This document shows, piece after piece, positions 1 through 5,440 of a stretch of DNA of 5,925 nucleotides. The translations under genes were made by a program, and so were the position numbers. Source of the stretch: JANMDR01 sp031409495 (GTDB lineage: Bacteria > Pseudomonadota > Gammaproteobacteria > Burkholderiales > Usitatibacteraceae). Position 1 is the stretch's first letter, and each line of letters begins with the position of its first letter. The stretch covers positions 1 through 5,925 of the forward strand of contig JANNXI010000200.1 of assembly GCA_031409495.1 (NCBI GenBank), in the 5' to 3' direction. The notes below the pieces were generated by a model. It was not told the origin of the DNA and searched no databases. It was given only the letters and a program-made list of their open reading frames with translations.

Positions 1-548
1 CCTGAGCCGAAATTTTCTCCGTTCAAATACACCTTAGGCACCGCCATTACTTGACGACTTTCCACTTCGTTTTGGTATAGGCCGCCGTCAATAATAGTAG
101 CCTTGATACGTGGGTTGAGTGTTGCCATCAATGCTAGCGCTTGGGCAACATCAGGGCAATTATGACACGACAAGCTAATGTAGGCCTCAAAATCGCAATC
201 CGTTTCTAGCGAGACGATACGGTCAATAATTTCTTGGCCTACCTTCGGCGGATGCCCGCCTGTCCACAACAGCGCCAGCACTAAGGTGGTGAATTCATGA
301 CCTAGCGGAACGGCTGCAAATCGCACGCCGTGGGTCTGACCCGCAGGCGACACCACAAAGCTGGGTTTGCGCGCGTCTGTGCCCGACTCGTTTAAAATTA
401 CTTTGTCAGAAAGGGAAGCAATCTGCTGCAACAGATCGCGCATTTCTTGCGCGGCAGGACTAGCGTCTAGCGAAGCCGTTAGGGTGATAGGACGCTGAAT
501 TTTACCCAAATACGCATGTAGCTGTTCTTTAAGTTGTGCATCAAGCAT
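1..548 (-). CDS. ahpF: Alkyl hydroperoxide reductase subunit F, N-terminal part (cut by window edge)
   Basis: AhpF is the cytoplasmic FAD- and NADH-dependent disulfide reductase that returns electrons to oxidised AhpC. Only the first 182 codons are present; the gene runs off the left edge. The visible part is the N-terminal tandem thioredoxin-like domain that docks on AhpC. It begins MLDAQLKEQLHAYL and carries the family signatures PLGHEFTTLVLALLWTGGHP (residues 81-100), the redox pair SCHNCPD with Cys128 and Cys131, LNPRIKATIIDGG (about 144-156) and VMAVPKVYLNGENFG. The pair matches the Cys129/Cys132 centre of E. coli AhpF. The FAD and NADH domains lie outside the window. The start is supported by GGAG six bases upstream of the ATG and by the match to the E. 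coli N-terminus. It lies 135 bp downstream of ahpC on the same strand, the usual ahpCF order. I see no truncation or frameshift in the visible part. Confidence 0.96.
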   Translation of the reverse strand, partial: MLDAQLKEQLHAYLGKIQRPITLTASLDASPAAQEMRDLLQQIASLSDKVILNESGTDARKPSFVVSPAGQTHGVRFAAVPLGHEFTTLVLALLWTGGHPPKVGQEIIDRIVSLETDCDFEAYISLSCHNCPDVAQALALMATLNPRIKATIIDGGLYQNEVESRQVMAVPKVYLNGENFGS

Positions 549-606
549 GTGTAACTCCAATTTCTTTTTTGGCAATATCGCCGACGGGGTTTAAAGCGCT
601 AAGTGA

Positions 607-646
607 GGCGCGTTGATTTAAATGAGTCAATTTTAAACAACGCGCC
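607..646 (-). promoter_or_regulatory. Stem-loop between ahpC and ahpF
   Basis: An inverted repeat fills part of the 135-bp gap between ahpC and ahpF. GGCGCGTTG (607-615) pairs with CAACGCGCC (638-646), and TTTAAA (617-622) pairs with TTTAAA (632-637), giving a 15-bp stem with one bulged base and a 9-base loop. Read in the transcription direction it is not followed by a T tract, so it is not a standard rho-independent terminator. Inference: it may be a partial attenuator, or a 3' structure stabilising the ahpC message, so that AhpC is made in excess over AhpF. Confidence 0.6.
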
Positions 647-683
647 GCGTCTTAAGGCTTTATATCAAAGTGAAAAATTAAAA

Positions 684-1247
684 CTAAATCTTGCCGACTA
701 GATCAAGTGATGGCGTAATGGTCTTAGCGCCTTCGTTCCATTTAGCTGGGCACACTTGGCCAGGGTTTTTCTCAACATACTGTGCGGCGCGAAGTTTACG
801 CAGGGTCTCCGAAACATCGCGTGCAATGGCGTTGTCGTGTACTTCTGCAGTTTTAATCACACCGTTGGCGTTGATCACAAATGTGCCGCGCAAGGCTAAA
901 CCTTCTTCTTCAATATGCACGTCAAATGCGCGCGTTAGCTGGTGTGTTGGGTCGCCCACAAGCGGGAATTTAGCTAAACCCACAGCAGGGGATGTCTCAT
1001 GCCAGACCTTATGCGAAAAATGGGTATCGGTCGTGACGATATAAACTTCAGCGCCCGCTTTTTGAAAATCTTCGTAGTGCTTGGCCGCATCTTCAACTTC
1101 GGTAGGGCAATTAAACGTAAATGCTGCAGGCATAAAAATCATGACGGACCATTTGCCGTGCAGATTTTTTTCTGTCACCTCAACAAACTTACCGTTGTGG
1201 AAGGCTTGTGTTTTGAAGGGTTTTACTTGCGTATTGATTAACGACAT
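684..1247 (-). CDS. ahpC: Alkyl hydroperoxide reductase subunit C (typical 2-Cys peroxiredoxin)
   Basis: AhpC is a cytoplasmic peroxiredoxin that reduces hydrogen peroxide, organic hydroperoxides and peroxynitrite, and is recycled by AhpF. The 187-residue length equals that of E. coli AhpC, and both ends match (MSLINTQVKPFKTQAF at the start, PSLDLVGKI at the end). The active-site motif PxxxTxxC is seen as P40, T44 and peroxidatic Cys47. The conserved Arg is R120 in GLALRGTFVI, and the resolving Cys is C166 in VCPAKW. The motif reads PAAFTFNCPTE where E. coli has PADFTFVCPTE; this variant is one I associate with betaproteobacteria. The start at 1247 agrees with the family N-terminus, and a purine-rich AAGAAAG lies upstream as a modest ribosome binding site. 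It is the first gene of the minus-strand ahpC-ahpF operon. OxyR-type peroxide control is known for the family, but no clear operator could be proven here. Confidence 0.98.
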   Translation of the reverse strand: MSLINTQVKPFKTQAFHNGKFVEVTEKNLHGKWSVMIFMPAAFTFNCPTEVEDAAKHYEDFQKAGAEVYIVTTDTHFSHKVWHETSPAVGLAKFPLVGDPTHQLTRAFDVHIEEEGLALRGTFVINANGVIKTAEVHDNAIARDVSETLRKLRAAQYVEKNPGQVCPAKWNEGAKTITPSLDLVGKI

Positions 1248-1306
1248 TTTGCTTTCTTTCTTAAGGTTGGTGATGATAAAAGGTGAGTAAAAATTAAAAA
1301 GACTGA

Positions 1307-1353
1307 CGTAAATATTTTTACGCGATTTATTTGGTGGACGGAGTTTATCCGTC
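1307..1353 (-). promoter_or_regulatory. Two short inverted repeats in the ahpC leader
   Basis: Upstream of ahpC there are two small hairpin-forming repeats. CGTAAA-TATT-TTTACG lies at 1307-1322, and GACGGA-GTTTA-TCCGTC at 1337-1353. They could be RNA hairpins in the 5' untranslated leader or protein-binding sites; the sequence does not distinguish these. They lie 60 to 106 bases before the ahpC start codon. Confidence 0.35.
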
Positions 1354-1410
1354 TAATTTGAATAAAGCCAATCAATCAATTGAATTGTTTTAATAGCTTT
1401 TGTCAATCAC
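1354..1410 (-). promoter_or_regulatory. Probable ahpC promoter and regulator region
   Basis: This AT-rich stretch is the natural place for the ahpC promoter. On the minus strand it contains a perfect TTGACA (1401-1406) and repeated TTGATT elements, but no convincing -10 hexamer at the correct distance. CAATTGAATTG (1377-1387) is an inverted repeat with a single centre base, and GCTATT lies at 1392-1397. AT-rich dyads of this kind are compatible with a LysR-type regulator such as OxyR, the known activator of ahpC in many proteobacteria, but the match to the four-part ATAG/CTAT OxyR site is poor. The regulator is an inference from the gene's function. Confidence 0.3.
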
Positions 1411-1499
1411 AAGCGCATCGAAAGATTTAATGCTGTGCAACAGCAACAGCGCCACCAAGTCCTGCAACGGCCAGTCAAGCCGGTATCTTGCTTATTTAA

Positions 1500-1721
1500 T
1501 GCCTCTTGTTGTTGCCACTGCTACCACTGCTGGGCACGGCGAATAACTTGCTGCTGACTTGGTTATGGCAACAATCATTGGCGGCTAACGCGTGGTTTGT
1601 TACAAGTTGGCGTTGAGGTGCCACGATTTTGCTGATGGTATTGTGCGGGATTAGCATAGTTTTTGATAAATTGATGATGTGTTATGAAGCTGATTTTGAG
1701 TGTTTTTTAGTCTCTACATAA
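1500..1721 (+). pseudogene. Decayed 3' end of a hydrophobic, probably membrane, protein gene
   Basis: One plus-strand frame reads as a hydrophobic protein interrupted by a single in-frame TGA at 1614-1616. Before it comes LLLPLLPLLGTANNLLLTWL and a Trp-rich stretch ending FVTSWR; after it comes GATILLMVLCGISIVFDKLM and a tail ending at TAA (1719-1721). Each half contains one stretch able to span a membrane. Another in-frame stop (TAA, 1497-1499) lies just upstream, and before it the same frame continues as a Ala/Pro/Thr-rich stretch from about 1452. No start codon or ribosome binding site fits. The frame ends only a few bases before a strong terminator on the same strand, the main reason to think a real gene once ended here. 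I do not recognise the family. A chance open frame is the alternative. Confidence 0.35.
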
Positions 1722-1765
1722 TGCCTATAGATGCCCTAGTATAGGGCATCTTCGGCTTATTTTTT
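1718..1765 (+). terminator. Rho-independent terminator
   Basis: GATGCCCTA (1730-1738) and TAGGGCATC (1742-1750) form a perfect 9-bp stem with a 3-base loop (or 8 bp with a 5-base loop). An outer helper stem pairs ATAA-GCC (1718-1725, one bulged T) with GGCTTAT (1754-1760). TTTTTT follows at 1760-1765. It works on the plus strand and sits directly behind the decayed hydrophobic frame that stops at 1721; no intact gene now uses it. Confidence 0.8.
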
Positions 1766-1807
1766 GATTGTGTTTATGGCATTTATTCGACGCAAATGTG
1801 ATGTTAA

Positions 1808-1983
1808 AAGACTAGACCCCGATGCACGCGCAGCCGCAAAGATAGTCTGGCGGTTGTTACCGCGCTGAATAATATGCTGCGGTTGACCGCAAACAAAAAA
1901 ATCGAGGAAGGCGTGCCGTTCTGTTGTTAATCGACAAAATGCCGCATTGGTTGGAATTACGTGTGATTGCGTACATCAAATAA
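1808..1983 (+). pseudogene. Fragment of the C-terminal end of a UbiH/VisC-like FAD hydroxylase
   Basis: One frame (1808-1930) contains RSRKDSLAVVTALNNMLRLT, which resembles the conserved C-terminal RRR-x-DN segment of the UbiH/VisC family of FAD-dependent ring hydroxylases (ubiquinone synthesis and relatives). The frame stops at TAA 1928-1930. A second frame (1921-1983) then reads LLLIDKMPHWLELRVIAYIK and stop, which resembles the IDRLP...K...R end of the same family. Together they look like the last 55 or so residues of one protein broken by a frameshift near 1921. No upstream catalytic or FAD-binding part is present, so the piece cannot be active. The family name rests on remembered motif patterns, not a search. 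Confidence 0.4.
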
Positions 1984-2148
1984 ATGGAGTCTGACCCTCA
2001 TGGCACTCAAATTACTGACGCCGCACAACTTACGTGGGCGCATCATGCTGATGTGATCATGCCCAAATATCACACCGACAATTGTGTGGTGATTGGTGAC
2101 CCTGCCCACGCCACCAGCCCACACAAATATATATTTTCAACGCCGTGA
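1984..2148 (+). pseudogene. Fragment of an FAD-dependent monooxygenase carrying the GDxAH motif
   Basis: This 54-residue frame begins at an ATG directly after the stop at 1981-1983. It contains VVIGDPAHATSPH, the characteristic second FAD-binding motif (GDAAHATSP) of class A flavoprotein monooxygenases, where the Asp contacts the ribityl chain of FAD. The preceding text, ITDAAQLTWAHHADVIMPKY followed by HTDNC, fits the usual lead-in to that motif. The LGQG segment that normally follows is missing: the frame runs into KYIFSTP and a stop. Normal members are about 370 to 420 residues long, with an N-terminal GxGxxG fold that is absent here. It is a relic, not a small gene. GDPAH in place of GDAAH is a further change. 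Confidence 0.6.
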
Positions 2149-2265
2149 GAGTTTGGGTACCAAAATTACGTTAAGTTAAAATGGGTCGAAATTTCGTGGG
2201 GTTTGCATCGAATAGTCACAAGATTTCGACTTTGCTGGCGCAAACCGCTGTTGTTCTTAATTTGA
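2149..2265 (+). other. Non-coding spacer between gene remnants
   Basis: No supported gene or regulatory site was found here. A short frame just before 2266 (LLAQTAVVLNLKLRRR, ending at TAG 2282-2284) is protein-like and may be an upstream part of the following broken gene, but it is too short to claim. Confidence 0.3.
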
Positions 2266-2563
2266 AGTTGCGCCGCAGATAGTAACTCCACGCTCGCCTC
2301 GCCACGTGAGTACCACCAAATCCGAATCACCACCCTGCACTTTGTTACGCTAAACCGCCAGTTTCTTAAACAAGATAACCCAATGCTCAAGCTCCATCGC
2401 ATCCCCAAGGCCTTCGCCAACACCTTCTCCACCACTTTGCAATGAAGTATCGTTTGAATCCCGCACCACTATCTTACCGCCAGACCTTTTTGCTAACTAT
2501 GCCAATATGCGTTTTTGGCAAGACACCAGCAACAGCCGCGTAAATGTAATTACTGCTTCATAA
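2266..2563 (+). pseudogene. Unrecognised protein remnant split over two frames
   Basis: Two adjacent plus-strand frames have ordinary protein composition. The first (2266-2445, 59 codons) includes EYHQIRITTLHFVTLNRQFL and LKLHRIPKAFANTFSTTLQ before TGA. The second (2444-2563, 39 codons) includes VSFESRTTILPPDLFANYAN and ends RVNVITAS before TAA. They meet at 2441-2446, as expected if one reading frame was broken by a small indel. There is no credible start codon or ribosome binding site at the left, so the N-terminus is missing or the piece begins inside an older gene. The opposite-strand frame over this area is rich in Trp, Cys and Arg and looks like a shadow. I do not recognise the family and assign no function. 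Confidence 0.4.
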
Positions 2564-2707
2564 AAACGCCCAATAACCAAAATAGATTCCGCCATGACTA
2601 CAGCAATCAATTCAGCCGCTAATCACAACCGCCAGTCTTTCCGCGCCCGTTCCTTGGCGGCCAGCATCGCGTTCAGTCGCGCTTTACGGTTGGGTTTACA
2701 CATCATT

Positions 2708-2715
2708 AAAGGAGA
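2708..2715 (+). promoter_or_regulatory. Strong ribosome binding site that sets the start of the exported protein
   Basis: AAAGGAGA ends five bases before the ATG at 2720. The frame stays open upstream to another ATG at 2594, but that one has no Shine-Dalgarno sequence. Translation from 2720 puts a standard signal peptide at the N-terminus; starting at 2594 would bury it behind 42 residues rich in Ala, Arg and Ser. Confidence 0.85.
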
Positions 2716-2719
2716 AGTA

Positions 2720-5167
2720 ATGAGAAATGCACCAATCGTTCGAAACCACACACGCGCCACAGTGGCAAATTTTGCCGCTGCGTTAATAGCAAGTTTTGCC
2801 TTGGGTGCCCAAGCGCAAAACGTGACGAGGACGATCAACGAAACGCTCGATACCACCGCACCTGCTGCCTCAGCCCAATACACGTCTGCAACCGGCACGC
2901 AAACAGGCCGCATGAATCGCTTTGCAGTCGTGTCCAAATGCGGGACGGCCAAAGCATTTCCGGGCACTTTTGCGACGACGGGTGCCCGACAATATGATGC
3001 GCACACCTTTCCGGCGGCACCTACGGCGCGCTGCGTTGTTGTGAGCTTGACCACCTTGCTTCCTGGCAGTACCAATTTATTCGTCGCTGCCTACGGCAAT
3101 TTCGATCCCGCCAACGTTGGGACGGGTTACTTGGGAGACCCCGGAAGCAGTATTGCAAGAAACGCGACCTTTTCATTCGGCGTTGACGTTCCTGCCGGTC
3201 AGCCATTCACTGTAGTTGTACACGAGGTCAACAGCGGGGGAGCGCCAAACCAGCTTTATACGCTCGTGGTCAGCAGCCCAGCAGAAGCGGATCTGGGTAT
3301 CAGCCTCAGCGGCGGCGTGCCATCCGTGTCGGTGGGGGACGCCGTCACCTATACCATTACAGCCACCAACGCAGGGCCCACAAACGCGTTCGGTGTAACT
3401 GTGACGGATACCTTCCCTGCAGCGCTCACGTGTACATGGACCGGCGCGGGGTCCAATGGGGGAACCATCCCCAGACCGAGCGACGTGGTTGCGACCACCG
3501 CCACGGGGACGGGCAACATCAATCAATCGGTCGATCTTACCGTTGGCGGCACAGTAACATTTACTGCGGTTTGTACGGCCGTCTCATCCGGCACACTCTC
3601 CAACACGGCGACGATCGCGGCACCTCCTGGCTTTACCGATCCCGTCGTAGGCAACAACAGCGCGTCATATAACCCGCCAGCAAATATCACGGTAAGTTTA
3701 AGCGGCGTTCCAACCGGCGGCACTGCGACGCCGCTTGGCATCACGCAAATCAGCTACGGCGGGTCGCTTGACGTCATGATTACGGCCAACCCGCGCCATG
3801 TTGCCGCAGTGGGCGGCAGCTGTTTAGGACGCATTATTACTTCAGTTGCGCTGGTACCACAGGGCGCGGGCAACTCAATCTATCGTACTGATGCCACCAA
3901 CGGCGATTGCGCCATTGTGGTGAGCTTCCGTGCCGTGCAACCCGTTATCACCGTGTCCGGCAGCAGCATTGCTACGCTACCAAACGCAACGCCTGCACAA
4001 AGCTTTACTGAAGTAGGCGCACCAGCTACATTCACTGCAAAGTTAACGGGCGCGATTGGCGTATTAAACTTCTTCAATACCGCCACAACGCCCGTATTTA
4101 TTGCCTTTCAGGCCGATGGTGTTGCTATTGCAGGCTGTGAACAGCAAGCCATTATCCGTATCTTTGTGGCCGATGAAACACTGTTGAATGCAAGCTGCAC
4201 CACCAGCACGCTAAGCCTTGGTAATAAAGTAATTACCGCAAACTTCAGCGGCGATAACTACAACTTCCCAGCCACTACCAGCGCTACGGCTACACCTACG
4301 CAAGCGCTCACGCATGTGGTGATTGCAGTCGGTGCCCCACCGCCAGCGATTGTTGTTCCACCGGTTGTGATTCCTCCAGTCGTGCCGCCGGTCGTACCAC
4401 CCGTTGTGCCACCAGGATCAACAACGCTACCAACAGTACCGGTAAGCTTGCCACCGATCACACTCACCTTAAGACCAGTAGCAGCGCCAGCCGCTACATC
4501 GCAAACACCAAGCAATCCCGCCGCCGCCAACGGCAGCGTTAGCCCGTATGGTGTAGGTGGAAGCAACGGCGCGGGTGGCGTAATCGAAGTAGGCTTCAGT
4601 AGCGCAATTGACTTAAACATCATCGCTAACCCGCGCTACTTGGCAAGCGTCACCGGCACCTGCGGCGGCAGAATCATTACATCAACATCGCTCGTACCGC
4701 AGGGTGCAGGCAGCAGCATCTATCGCACCGCAGAAATTGGTGGGGAATGTACTGTAATCATCAGCTTTATACCGGCTATTCCTACCATCACGGTATCCGG
4801 CAGCAATCGCATTACGCCAATCAACACCACACCAGTGATGAGCACCAGCACCGCCGACCAACCCGCCACCTTCAAAGCCACCATGCGGCAAGCAATAGGC
4901 GTTGTGGGCTTAAACAACGTATCGCCCGGCACCGTCTATATCAGCTTCTATGCAGACGGCCTGCCAATTGTAGGGTGCCAACAGCAAGTGCTCACCTTAG
5001 ATTTTGGGCTCGATGATAGCTACTACCAAGCCAACTGCAGCACCGCAAGCTTGCGCGCCGGCGAGCACAAAATATCGGTGAGCTTCAGCGGCGACAAGTA
5101 CAACTTCCCCGCCATTACCGACAGCAACAAAACACCTACGCCGGTGTTGACGCATATGGTGCAGTAA
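2720..5167 (+). CDS. Large exported modular protein: DUF11 domain plus two 208-residue Ig-like modules
   Basis: This is an 815-residue protein of unknown function, probably extracellular or on the cell surface. Residues 1-32 form a Sec signal peptide: basic start, hydrophobic AAALIASFALG, then AQA before QN as the likely cleavage site. Residues about 35-187 form a beta-rich domain with Cys74 and Cys105 and motifs such as FVAAYGNFDPANVGTGYLGD and PFTVVVHEVNSGG. Residues about 188-320 are a DUF11-type domain (DLGISLSGG, VGDAVTYTITATNAGP, VTDTFP, VGNNSA) with Cys238 and Cys285. Two homologous modules follow (residues 328-535 and 608-815), joined by a PPVV-rich linker. All 12 cysteines fall in even numbers per domain, fitting disulfides formed outside the cytoplasm. 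There is no LPxTG, PEP-CTERM, IPTL-CTERM or autotransporter domain, so how it is retained or released is unclear. Start chosen by the ribosome binding site at 2708-2715. It has its own terminator and no co-directional neighbour, so is likely monocistronic. Adhesion or matrix roles are only a guess from domain type. Confidence 0.85.
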   Translation: MRNAPIVRNHTRATVANFAAALIASFALGAQAQNVTRTINETLDTTAPAASAQYTSATGTQTGRMNRFAVVSKCGTAKAFPGTFATTGARQYDAHTFPAAPTARCVVVSLTTLLPGSTNLFVAAYGNFDPANVGTGYLGDPGSSIARNATFSFGVDVPAGQPFTVVVHEVNSGGAPNQLYTLVVSSPAEADLGISLSGGVPSVSVGDAVTYTITATNAGPTNAFGVTVTDTFPAALTCTWTGAGSNGGTIPRPSDVVATTATGTGNINQSVDLTVGGTVTFTAVCTAVSSGTLSNTATIAAPPGFTDPVVGNNSASYNPPANITVSLSGVPTGGTATPLGITQISYGGSLDVMITANPRHVAAVGGSCLGRIITSVALVPQGAGNSIYRTDATNGDCAIVVSFRAVQPVITVSGSSIATLPNATPAQSFTEVGAPATFTAKLTGAIGVLNFFNTATTPVFIAFQADGVAIAGCEQQAIIRIFVADETLLNASCTTSTLSLGNKVITANFSGDNYNFPATTSATATPTQALTHVVIAVGAPPPAIVVPPVVIPPVVPPVVPPVVPPGSTTLPTVPVSLPPITLTLRPVAAPAATSQTPSNPAAANGSVSPYGVGGSNGAGGVIEVGFSSAIDLNIIANPRYLASVTGTCGGRIITSTSLVPQGAGSSIYRTAEIGGECTVIISFIPAIPTITVSGSNRITPINTTPVMSTSTADQPATFKATMRQAIGVVGLNNVSPGTVYISFYADGLPIVGCQQQVLTLDFGLDDSYYQANCSTASLRAGEHKISVSFSGDKYNFPAITDSNKTPTPVLTHMVQ
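3701..4324 (+). repeat. First copy of a 208-residue internal module
   Basis: Residues 328-535 of the exported protein. Landmarks are ITANPRHVAAV, GRIITSVALVPQGAG, SIYRTDA, ITVSGSS, FQADGVAIAGCEQQ and ANFSGDNYNFPATT. Its cysteines are at 368, 397, 473 and 493. Each landmark recurs exactly 280 residues (840 bp) later in the second copy, without gaps at those points. The SGDxYNFP ending resembles bacterial Ig-like repeats, but I cannot assign a named family with confidence. Confidence 0.85.
4331..4417 (+). repeat. Pro/Val-rich tandem linker between the two modules
   Basis: A run of PPVV-type units (APPPAIVVPPVVIPPVV, then more PPVV units, ending PPG) lies between the modules. At DNA level it is an imperfect short tandem of CC(N)CC(N)GTNGT units. 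Such segments form stiff extended spacers and are prone to length change by slippage. The full inter-module stretch is 4325-4540 (72 residues), the rest being Thr/Ala/Ser/Gly-rich. Confidence 0.85.
4541..5164 (+). repeat. Second copy of the 208-residue internal module
   Basis: Residues 608-815, running to the last codon. Landmarks are IIANPRYLASV, GRIITSTSLVPQGAG, SIYRTAE, ITVSGSN, FYADGLPIVGCQQQ and VSFSGDKYNFPAIT. Cysteines at 648, 677, 753 and 773 match those of the first copy with a constant offset of 280. Many codon differences between copies point to an old duplication. Confidence 0.85.
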
Positions 5168-5274
5168 GTAAGCGGAGGGGTAGGGCGCTGCTGGTGGGGT
5201 GTATTTGCCAATACGAAATGCGCCCAAACGGTTAAAACTTGATGCTGTAAACGAATGCGAGATGTGCAAATAAT

Positions 5275-5317
5275 GCCCTGAAGGCGCCCTAAAATCGGGC
5301 GTCTTCAGGGCTTTTTT
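5275..5317 (+). terminator. Strong rho-independent terminator of the exported-protein gene
   Basis: GCCCTGAAGGCGCCC (5275-5289) pairs with GGGCGTCTTCAGGGC (5297-5311) over 15 positions with a single G-U wobble, around a 7-base loop, and TTTTTT follows at 5312-5317. It lies 107 bp after the stop codon at 5167. The 107-bp stretch between shows nothing else that I can support. Confidence 0.93.
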
Positions 5318-5378
5318 ATTCTGATTTAAACGTTTTTAATAACGATATTTATTCGACATTTTCCAGTAGCCTCAAATC

Positions 5379-5440
5379 CTAATGGAAGCCATTAGCGCAA
5401 GCCATTGATTTAAATGCACTTTTACCTACTTTTGACCTAC
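5379..5440 (+). repeat. Short repeats upstream of the transposase gene
   Basis: CTAATGG-AAG-CCATTAG (5379-5395) is a 7-bp inverted repeat. AAGCCATT occurs directly repeated at 5387-5394 and 5400-5407. CTTTTACCTAC (5419-5429) is followed by CTTTTGACCTAC (5429-5440). These may include the left end of the insertion sequence or transposase-binding sites, but no single boundary is proven. Confidence 0.4.

Noticed and set aside
691..1290. Plus-strand open frames opposite ahpC (117, 80 and 69 codons)
   Set aside because: They lie over a fully supported ahpC gene on the other strand and have no homologous motifs or ribosome binding sites; they are shadows.
1781..1791. Shared ATTTATTCGAC at 1781-1791 and 5347-5357, both downstream of terminators, and shared TTGATTTAAATG at 613-624 and 5405-5416
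   Set aside because: The matches are 11 and 12 bases, AT-rich, and do not extend; they are not enough to claim a dispersed repeat family.
2166..2435. Minus-strand 89-codon frame
   Set aside because: Its composition is unusual (many Trp, Cys and Arg), it has no ribosome binding site I can see, and the plus strand gives more protein-like frames in the same place.
2627..2693. Possible leader stem pairing CAACCG with CGGTTG (and CCGCCA with TGGCGG) before the exported-protein gene
   Set aside because: Short stems with long loops that do not cover the ribosome binding site; too weak to call a regulatory structure.
4331..4417. Short-period repeats considered as a CRISPR-like or satellite array
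   Set aside because: The period matches codons of a Pro/Val linker inside an open frame and there are no unique spacers.
4258..4623. Minus-strand 121-codon Gly/Thr-rich frame
   Set aside because: It is the reverse of the Pro/Val-rich linker and module DNA of the exported protein; the apparent GGTTGG repeats come from the PPVV codons.
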